This document shows, in pieces, positions 53,001-62,044 of a stretch of 64,000 nt of DNA. The translations under genes and the position numbers were made by a program. The notes under the pieces were generated by a model, which was given only the letters and a program-made list of their open reading frames with translations, was not told the origin of the DNA and did no database searches. The DNA lies in assembly GCA_020205615.1 (NCBI GenBank), contig CM035151.1, forward strand, positions 16,966,322 to 17,030,321, in the 5' to 3' direction. Origin of the DNA: Panax quinquefolius. Taxonomy: Eukaryota > Streptophyta > Magnoliopsida > Apiales > Araliaceae. The stretch's first letter is position 1; every line of letters begins with the position of its first letter.

Positions 53001-53415
53001 GGTGGCGAATGGAACTTTCTGTTCTCCGCGCATCCCAAGACATCGAATATCTTGGTAATTTGTTTGACCACGTCTCCGCCTTTAATCGGATCCGGCTTTC
53101 CCTGCAGTCTGGTGGTCCCAACTCTTTGAATCGCCATCGTGACCACCCGTGAATTGCTATCATTTCCTCTGTATTTTGAACACGAGTCTCCTCAAATTCG
53201 ATTTTGCATGAATCGCAAAAAGCTTCTAAACATCCCTCGCTCATCATCGCCAATTGGTGTTGTTCACGGAGGAACATTGCCACCACAGACGTTCTCCTCG
53301 TTGGTAAAGACAGCATCTCCACGGTCTCATTTACTCCCGTTAATATTCTCAATTCGACATTCTCAAATATCATCATAAAACAAGGGTTAATTAAGGAAAT
53401 CAATATATCACATAA
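50028..53415 (-). pseudogene. Gag-pol of B1: gag, protease, truncated RT, RNase H, integrase
   Basis: On the minus strand, gag occupies about 53370-52390 (ENVELRILTGVNETVE, later VEFIRLEARIT). The zinc knuckle CYNCGKEGHIASR lies near 52283-52325 and a protease motif LLDIGSTHSF near 52090-52130. REIEFCIDFEP lies near 51570-51605. Then almost all of RT is missing before [18 protein letters not shown] (about 51270-51330). RNase H follows at about 51000-51250, and integrase with DRDPRFTS (about 50475-50500) and LHRKDVEFNVGDHVL (50040-50085). No FIDD catalytic motif was found. Many frameshifts are present. Confidence 0.78.
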
Positions 53416-56137
53416 TGTAAGACCCAAATTTTTTTAAATAAAAAGAATTTCCTTTATTTATTATTTTGAAATAGTAAGGTGGATTTGATTAATGTGGTTA
53501 GTTATGGGTAAAATACGCAAATATTTCAAAATAAGCAAGTGGTTATAAAATATTCATTGTTGTTGGGGAATATTCGTTTGGTCGTGGAATATTAAAGACT
53601 GCTTCAGAATATTAAATGCGACGTGGCAAGCAACCATGTGTGGGCCCCATAACGGAAAGCGATTGGATGAAGAAAGCGACAAATATAAGTTGGTTAAAAA
53701 TAACTGGCGTAGTTATTATCAATTAAGACTGTTGGAATACCGGTGGTTAAAATACTGATGTCTGGCGTGGTCGCATTAATAAGACTACAGTAAGACAAAG
53801 ATTGTTGAATTATTGATTCGCATTTAAAGATGGCACTACTCAATAATTTTCACAATGAGTTCTTTATTCAATATTTTATTTTATTGATTCAATAATTCTT
53901 TGCGTTGATATTTTATATTATTGTTGTTCAATAATTGTCCTTTTTGAGATTTCCCATTATCGGATCAATAATTCATATTATTTGAATAATATTATTAGAT
54001 AACATTATTGGCAATGTCTAGAAAGTTCATCTTCAAGGAGAGGTTTGGTCACTTAATTGCGGCGCAAGAATAGAGAGAGATCCTTATTCGAAAGCCCCTC
54101 TTTCTCAGGAACTACTGGTTGTCATAATAATGTGATTCGTAATATTATTTGTGAATAATTAATTATTGATTCATATGATAAGGAAATATTTATTTTATAT
54201 GAATATAAATGATGGATTTATTTATGTGGTTATTAATGAAGGAATTAATCTTTGAGATGTTTTATTTGTATCTTGTCGGATTGGAGGTATTAAAAGATCA
54301 AATCGATTGTTATTATAGCTTTATTGTGTGAGTTATAATATTTAATCCGACCGTTGGATCGTTGTAATTTTTGGATATGTTATACATATATAAGTTGAGT
54401 ATATGTCCACAAATTTTGAACCGTTAAAATGAACGAATGATTTGTTATAAATTTTGAGAGGCGTTTGATTCGGAAATTAGGGTTATAATTGATTTTGGTG
54501 GAAAATTCTAGAATTGAGTGGGCCCCACTTGTGGTTGGTGAAAAAATGTGCTGAATTTTATTTCAAATGTGGTGGGTGGCAATAGTAGCGAGAGTAAAGC
54601 CATCAGGTTGCAAAAGTTAAGTTCCTTGCTTTACATGGCTAACATTTTCCTATAAATAGAGGGCTAAGTTAGAATTGAAAATCACACCCGAAACAAAGTT
54701 TTCTCTTCTCTCTCTATATTATTGGCGTATTTTGTGAGTATTTAGATACTTTGAGAGTTCGTCAATTCAAGTTTCAAGTTTCATTGAGATCACTTTGAGC
54801 CTTTCCTCCAAGAAATCTTGATTCTTTGAGGTAAGGGATGTTATTTTCTTCTCGAGATGATATTATTTCTTCAATATCATTACGCCGAAAATATTGGTTG
54901 GAACTTTTTATCAAATTTGGAACTTTTTTATGTGGGGTTACTTATTCATGAGTTCTTATTCACGAGTTACTATTCATGAGTTACTTATTCACGAGTTACT
55001 ATTCACGCAGTACTATTCATGAAGCGGCGTGAAAATGTTTTTTGTGGAATTTCTATCTTTTGGTGTCGAGAGTTCTTATTCACGATACGGCACTATTCAT
55101 CGAAAAATAAAATTTCTTCTTTTAGTCAAAATATCTATTACGGATACTAGCTTTGATTGTATCCATGTTTTGATCATTCTTGAATTTTACTTGATATGAT
55201 TATTTATGAAGTATTTGTGAACTCCGGATTGTTTAAAAGTACGAATCCATAATACTTGTTCTTTTGTTTCTTTGGATTCGTTTTCTTTAAAATATTTTTC
55301 ATCATCCTCGGTCTTACATGATGATATTATTGAATATCTTTGGCATGTAGTGCAAAAGATGAATGATTCTGAAGAATATCTTTCGTAGTGCAAAAAGATG
55401 AATGATTTCTGAAGAATATCTTTGGCTTTGTAGTGCAAAGATGAAGCGGTGTTTAAATGAACATGTAGATCGATGAATATCTTTGGCCTTTAGTGCAAAG
55501 ATGAGCAGTGTTGAGATGAACATATTGGATTGATGAATATCTTTGGCACATAGTGCAAAGATGAATATTTGATTTGAGATGAATATTGATTGATGTTTCG
55601 AGGGATAAAATATTGATGATGAATTTGTTAAATTCATAGATTATAGTAGATTTCATTCTCTACGTAACTCTTACATGAATTATTATTTCATTGCGAATAT
55701 TGATACGAAACTTGTTGTCTATTGTATTCTATCGATTTTTCCTGTTGGAGACTAACGATAATTTGTTGTATATTATCTTTAGTCATAGTATTATTCTTCT
55801 TGGGCTAGTTGAGCTCACCCTTTTCCTTGTTGTTCCATTTTTTTTCTTCTCGGGAGGCGAGAATGTAGCGAAGTCTTAGTCGGGGTATGGAATGAAGGTT
55901 CAGAGAGAGTTGTTTAGTTGTCCTCACCATTTTTTGTAAAATGATGTATCAATAAATATGATGGGGATTTATTTGCGTGTGGATATTGTCTAGAAGACAA
56001 TATTATATTTAAACTCACAGTATATACTGTCGTATTTCACACCACATTTGTATTATTGAAGTTATAGTTTGCTTCTTGTACCATGTATTTGGCGACTCAG
56101 AATGAGTGTTGTGTATACCTATTTTGGGGGCGTCACA
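53416..56137 (+). mobile_element. Family B2 solo LTR, plus orientation, in the B1 leader
   Basis: It begins TGTAAGACCC and ends GGGGGCGTCACA, flanked by the perfect 5-bp duplication CATAA (53411-53415 and 56138-56142). It is 2722 bp long, opposite in orientation to the B1 host. It shows the LTR layout directly: U3 to 54650, TATA box at 54651, the AATAGTAA-type array (as TTACTATTCACGAG) at 54950-55030, and the ATCTTTG/CAAAGAT hairpin array at 55325-55575. Confidence 0.92.
54651..54660 (+). promoter_or_regulatory. TATA box of the family B LTR
   Basis: TATAAATAGA lies about 1.23 kb into the LTR and is followed by a CTCTCTC leader near 54705. The complement is present in the reverse copies near 45487, 48790 and 57750. 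Confidence 0.75.
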
Positions 56138-56279
56138 CATAATATCCCTATATACTGACCAACTAACAAATAAGCTTAGGTAGGACACACTAGCGAAGGA
56201 TTTACTCGTCTCTCCCCTCCTAGTTCTATTCCCCGATCTCCGCCAGAGATCATATCCCTAAGCTTTCGGATACCAATCG
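56138..56279 (-). promoter_or_regulatory. Leader and primer binding site of B1
   Basis: On the minus strand, next to the LTR, this reads GATTGGTATCCGAAAGC, a variant of TGGTATCAGAGC (tRNA-iMet). The following GCTTAGGGATATGATCTC matches the leader of family A at 35471-35490. It shows that A and B are closely related and that the right-hand LTR is the 5' LTR. Confidence 0.83.
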
Positions 56280-59104
56280 TGACGCCCCAAAATAGGTATA
56301 CACAACACCCATTCTCGAGTCGCCAAATACATGGTACGTAAACAACTACAACTTTATTATTACAATCAGAAAGCTGTGAGTTTGAATACAAATATTATCT
56401 TCAGACAATATCTATACTCAAATAAATCCCCATCATAATTCTTGATTCATTATTTTACAAAAATGGTGAGGACTACTAAACAACTCTCTAGAACCTTCAT
56501 TCCATAATTTCGACTAGTACTCGCTACATTCTCGCCTCCACGAGAAGAAAAATGGAACAACAAAGAAAAGGGTGAGCTCAACTAGCCCGGTAAAGAATAT
56601 TATGACTAAGATAATATACAACAAATTATCGTTAGTCTTCAACGAGGAAAAATCTAATAGAATACAATAGACAACAAATTTTAAATCAATATTCGCGGTA
56701 TGAAATAATAATTCATTAGAAGAGTTAAGTAGAGAATGCAAACTACTATCTTCTATGTATGAATTTAAAAGTTCATCGCTCTATCTTTTATCCTCGTAAC
56801 ATCAATCAATATACATCTGGAATCAAATATTCATCTTTGCACTCTGTGCCAAAGATATTCATCGATTGGTCATGTTCATTTAAACACTGTTCATCTTTGC
56901 ACTACAGCCAAAGATATTAATCAATCTGGTCATGTTCATCTCAACACTGCTCATCTTTGCACTCAAAGCCAAAGATATTCTTCAGAAATCATTCATCTTT
57001 GCACTACAATGTGCCAAAGATATTCAATAATATCATCATTTAAGACCGAGGATGATGAAAATATTTTTAAAAAAACGAATCCGGTGAAACAAAATGACAA
57101 GGATTAAGGATTAGGATTAGTACTTGGTTTTATCCACGTCCAAAAATACCTCAAAAATAATCATAGTGGTGTAAAATTCAAGAATGATCAAAACATGGAT
57201 ACAATCGTAGCTAGTATCCAGAATAGATATTTTGGACAAAAAGAAGAAATTTTATTTTTTGAATGAATAGCCAATATACGTGAATAAGGTCAGTATCGTG
57301 AATAGTGCCAGTATCACGTGAATAGTAACTCAGACACCAAAAGATAGAAATTCCACAAAAAACATCTTCACGCTTTCATGAATAGTACTCGTGAATAAGT
57401 AACTTCGTGAATAGTAACTCATGAATAAGAACTCGTGAATAGTAACTCATGAATAAGAACCCATGAATAAGTAACCCGACATGAAAAAGTTCCAAATTTG
57501 ATAAAAACTTCAGATCAACATTTCAAAGATAATGATATTGAAGAAATAATATCATTACAAAAAAATAATATCCCTTACCTCGAAAGACAAGATTTCAGTT
57601 GAAACACAGGATATAAAGCTATGACTTGAACTTGCACCGTATAGCAATACTCAAAGTATACTCAAAATACTCACAAGAATACGCTCGATAATATAGAGAG
57701 AGAGAACTTGAGTTTACGGTGTGATTTTCAATTCTAACCCAAGACCCTATTTATAGGAAATCGCTTAGAACACCAAAGTAGAAAATTTAATATAATATTA
57801 ATATTTATTTTCCAAAACCTCATACTTTTACACTTGCCAACTGAATTCAGCTCCTACACATGTTAAATGAGGCCACCTAACATTCCAAAAACGTTTTCCT
57901 ATTTTAAATATTTTAAACTTCCAAAAATCAATTATTTCGAAGCTTCGGAACTTCAATAATTCATAATAAATAGCCCTTTCATCAGAAAATTCGAATCTCA
58001 TGAGTTTTATAGGAAATTCAATTCTCTACAACTTTGCAGAAGAAAGTTTTCCAAATTCCAAATAGAAATTGACCGAAATCCACAAACGGGTGATTTTATG
58101 TTTATAATCAAATTTTGGTCAATAATTGTGTCCACCAACACACAAAACATGTGTAAAACATTTAATGCCACAAAATACTCTTCCTCCTCATATACTCATA
58201 TATCCCACATTCATTGTAAAAATATCACCGTTAATATATTATTAAAATAATATATTTAAATGAATTATTTTATCGAAAAAGATAAAGTATTAATTTTCAA
58301 CAATTGTCATTTTAAATTTTTCTCCATCTATATCCACATAAAATCAATATTTTCCTCATCATATGAATCAATAATTAATTATTCACAAATAATATTACGA
58401 GAATCACAATATTGACAACAGTGCGGTTCCCAAGAAAGAGGGGCTTTCAATAAGAATTTCTTCTTCTTGGCGCAAGCAATTAGGTGACCAAACCTCTCCT
58501 TAGATGTAACTTTCTAGACATTGCCAATAATGTTATCTAATAATATTATTCAGGATAATATGAATTATTGCTTCGATAATGAAAGATCTTGTGTAATGAC
58601 AATTATTATGAAACAACAAAGAATATAAAATATCAACACAACAATTATTAACTCAATAAAATCTTTGAATAAAGAATTATTGTAACCATTATTGAGTAGT
58701 GCCTTTCACGTAAGAATCAATAATTGGTGCAATCTGGTGCTTCTTGTTCAACAACGCAGTAATAGTGTGTTTTAACCACGGGTATTCCAACAAAGATAAT
58801 TAGCAATAACTACGCCAGTTATTTAAAAACAACTTATATTTGTCGCTTTCTTCATCCAATCACTTTCCGTTATGGGGCCCACACATGGTCGCGCCGTCGC
58901 ATACGAATATTCCACACAAAGATCTGAATATTCCACGACCAAACGAATATTCCCAGATGATAATGAATATTTTATAACCACTTTGCTTATTTTGAAATAT
59001 TTGCGTATTTAACCCTTAACTATCCACATTAATCAAATCAACCCTTACTATTTCAAAATAATAAATAAAGGAAATTCCTTTTATTTAAAAATTTTGGTCT
59101 TACA
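56280..59104 (-). repeat. Family B1 5' LTR (right copy)
   Basis: It reads TGACGCCCCAAAATAGG...GGTCTTACA and is 2825 bp long, collinear with 44031-46854 throughout. Subtype-specific stretches such as ACAAACGGGTGATTTT and ATACTCATATATCCCACATT occur in both. The hairpin array is at about 56830-57020 and the GAATAGTAAC array at 57290-57480. Confidence 0.9.
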
Positions 59105-59540
59105 ATAATTATGGAAGAGAAGGTCACTTAGCTCGATTTTTTGGTTGCCATCAAGACAAATTCAACTAGGATGGAGGCACCAAAGGCCATCCCAAGAAAA
59201 TTCAAAACCCATTAGTGCAAGGGAGGCGTTTGTTGTGACCTCCCAAAGAGCAAGGAATCCGAATGAGGTCATCACGGGTAAGCTTATCATAAACTCTAAT
59301 GAAGTCTATACTTTATTTGATCTGGGTTCTACCCATTCTTTTATTTCTCCTACTTGCGCTCATCGATTAAATTTGACTCAGGAGAAATTAGACTTTGACT
59401 TATCTGTGGAAACTCCGTTGGGAGAAACCTTCATTACATCCACTGTTTATAAGTCTTGTTTGGTTCAAATCGGTACCCTCACATTACCGTCGATTTTATT
59501 TCATTAAAAATACTTGCGATTTGGCGTGATTACAAGGATT
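59105..59540 (+). pseudogene. Gag end and protease of the second A1 internal
   Basis: It resumes at the zinc knuckle (GGAAGAGAAGGTCACTTAGC) after the target duplication ATAAT. It runs into an aspartic protease frame, LFDLGSTHSFIS, where the first internal has LFDTGSTHSFIS. It stops being collinear at about 59540, where it joins LTR sequence across TTGGTATGATTA. RT to integrase are therefore deleted from this unit. Confidence 0.85.
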
Positions 59541-59544
59541 GATT

Positions 59545-60314
59545 GGTATGATTATGACGAGAGACTATTCGGTGTAATCATGACCGTAATGTTACAAATG
59601 ATGTGATAAAAATCCTCGGTCAGTAGTAGTGCATTGATGGATGATTGTTGGCATGATCATGACCATTAATGAATACACAACTATTCTCGGCTTTGTAGTA
59701 GCATTGAATAATTGTGGTCGTGATACTAAAGAATATCCTTGGTAGTAGTGCGATTGTGATTCGATGATGTGGAATATTTATTAAAGTTGAGTCAAATTTA
59801 TAACAAAGTTGATGAAAAACCTTTTAAAATCTAAAAGATAGTAGACTTTATTTTCTACTTGACTCTTTTAATGGATTAGATATTACCGCAGATTAAACCG
59901 TTTATCTATTGTATTTTATCGGTTTAACATTGTTGAAGACTATTGATAATTTATTCTCGCATTATCTTAGTCATAATATTTCTTCTTGGGCTAGTTGAGC
60001 TCACCCTTTCTTTCTTTTCACCGTTCTCTTCGTGAAATGAGAATATAATTTGGGACGAGTCGGGAAAGCGAGTGATGGTCCCGAAGATAAGATTAGTAGT
60101 CCTCACTATTACGCGTGAAATAGTGTGATAATAATTGTAATGAGGACTTTTTTTTTGAGTTTGTATAATATCTAGTAGACGATATTTGTATTTAAACTCA
60201 CAGTTTATGTCGTATTGTACACGATAGTTATATTAATAAGTTGTATTTAAATTCTGTACCATGTAAGTGGCGACCCAAGATGGGTGATGTATACCTAATT
60301 TTGGGGGCGTCACA
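59545..60314 (+). repeat. Family A1 LTR, 3' part only
   Basis: It begins in the middle of U5 at TTGGTATGATTATGACGAG and runs to GGGGGCGTCACA. It carries the GTAGTGC array (59550-59760) and the A1-specific ATTAAACCG segment near 59895. It closes the A1 array on the right and is followed by ACCTTC. Confidence 0.85.
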
Positions 60315-60320
60315 ACCTTC

Positions 60321-62044
60321 TTCAATAGTATTTACCTTTGTCAATAGTAATTACCTTTGTGAATAGTAATTACCTTCGTCAATAGTATTTACCTTCATCA
60401 ATAGTAATTACTTTCGTCAATAGTAATTACCCCTTTGCAAATAGTAGTTGTCCCTTCAATATTACGAAGAGTTAAGCGCTTTCTTGATTGTTCCAAGGGT
60501 TAATTACCCCTTCGCAAATAGTAGTTGTCTCTTCAATATTACCAAGAGTCATTTTCACCCTTCCGTTAAGACCAAGAGCCACCCCTCGGTTTTTTATAAA
60601 TAGAAAGCTTCATTCCTTCATTATTTCTTACGAATTCATTGAAACTCTGAGAGAGAAACTATAGAGAGAAAAGAAGAAAAGTATTCGCTACTTCACTTTG
60701 CCAATATTCAGGTTCTTCTAAGGTAAGGGATATTATTTGTTGTACCGTAAGGGGTGTTATTCTTTCTTATTCACGAAGAGAACTTCATTATTCCATTCTT
60801 TATTATTCGGTTGGAATAACTTTTCAGATATCTGTGGCGATACCCTATACATAACTCAGATACGCGGCAGATACCACATACTTGGTGAAATCTTATGTTA
60901 TTCCATTCTTATTTATTACATTGGAATAACTCATATCATGAGACTCCCTATACTTGGTGAAATCCTTATATTATTCCGTCTTTATTATTACATTGGAATA
61001 TCACATGCGTGTGTTTTACACCAGGACCGATTCCGTTATTTATTATTCATTGGAATAACTCGCTGTCTTGATCTATCGCATGTATGGTGATTTCTTTTGT
61101 TATTCCATTCTTTATTATACCCCGATTAGTTAAAACTTTGACTTTTATACTCCATGAAATTAGTGGAATATTCTTGATATTTACGCTTCATCCAAAGATC
61201 CTTTCATGGAAATATTCTTCTCAGTATTCTTGAATTTTTTACTCTACAAAGCGAAGATCATGTTGATGATTTGGATGTTATTGGTTCCTAGATAAATTAA
61301 TTCTTGAACTTGTTTTATTGAATTCTTATATCATTGTCATCATCCTCATGTTTATATTATGTTGAAAGTTATCTACGTGGCTGTAATGCATAGATGGACT
61401 TGGTATGATTATGACGAGAGACTATTCGGTGTAATCATGGTAGTAATGTTACAAATGATGTGGTAAAAATCCTCGAGAGTCAGTAGTGCATTGATGGACG
61501 ATTGTTGGCATGATCATGACCATTAATGAATACACAACTATTCTCGGCCGTAAAGTGCATGAATAATTGTGGTCGGTAATCTTAAAGAATATCCTCGCCG
61601 TAAAATGCGTGGGGGTGATTCGATGATGTGGAATATTTATTAAAGTCGAGTCTCAAATTTATAATAGTGATTAAAAACCTTTTAAATCATAAAAGATAGT
61701 AGATTTTATTTTCTACTTGACTCTTTTAATGGATTCTTTGGTTCATTGTAGTTAAAGTTGATGTTTATTATATTTTATCGGTTTAACCTTTGTTGTAGGC
61801 TAATGATAATTTATTACGCATTATCTTAGTCATAATATTTCTTCTTGAGCTAGTTGAGCTCACCCTTTCTTTTCACCGTTCTCTTCAGAAATGAGAATAT
61901 AAATTTACCGAGTCGGGGAGCGGAGTAATGGTCCAGAGGATAGCATTAGTAGTCCTCACTATTCTATGAAATAGTGTGATAATAATTGTAATGAGGACTC
62001 CTTTTGAGTTTGTATAATATCTAGTAGACAATATTTGTATTCAA
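60321..62044 (+). mobile_element. Family A2 LTR, 3' part (continuation of 32096-32925)
   Basis: It starts within the AATAGTAA array and contains a TATA box near 60592, the hairpin array at 60780-61110 and the GTAGTGC array at 61370-61620. It stops at TATTTGTATTCAA, about 135 bp before the normal LTR end, where a new LTR begins. The final 100 bp are almost the same as the LTR at 1161-1290. Confidence 0.82.

Larger units (their letters stand above)
44031..59104 (-). mobile_element. Family B1 LTR retrotransposon, full length, nested in A1 gag
   Basis: It is flanked by the 5-bp duplication ATAAT (44026-44030 and 59105-59109). Its two LTRs are 44031-46854 (2824 bp) and 56280-59104 (2825 bp) and belong to the same subtype. 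Reading the minus strand, the order is 5' LTR (right), primer site, gag, protease, damaged RT, RNase H, integrase, polypurine tract, 3' LTR (left). Two later solo LTRs sit in its internal region. Without them the internal region is about 4.0 kb, some 0.87 kb shorter than in family A, mostly through loss in RT. Confidence 0.85.
32926..60314 (+). mobile_element. Family A1 retrotransposon array LTR-internal-LTR-internal-LTR, carrying nested B elements
   Basis: The order is LTR 32926-35456, internal 35457-40300, LTR 40301-42782, partial internal 42783-44030 plus 59110-59540, and partial LTR 59545-60314. All units are in the same orientation and of the same subtype (segment ATTAAACCGGTTT). Single ACCTTC copies flank the whole at 32920-32925 and 60315-60320. 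An array of three LTRs with one flanking duplication is what recombination between LTRs of sister copies leaves behind. Family A belongs to the chromoviruses (chromodomain at the end of pol), probably Tekay/Del, which have such long LTRs. Confidence 0.78.

Noticed and set aside
53416..56279. Large palindrome formed by opposite B LTRs (53416-56137 and 56280-59104) as a special inverted-repeat structure
   Set aside because: The two LTRs are of different subtypes and the plus-oriented one has its own CATAA target duplication; it is a solo LTR beside the host LTR.
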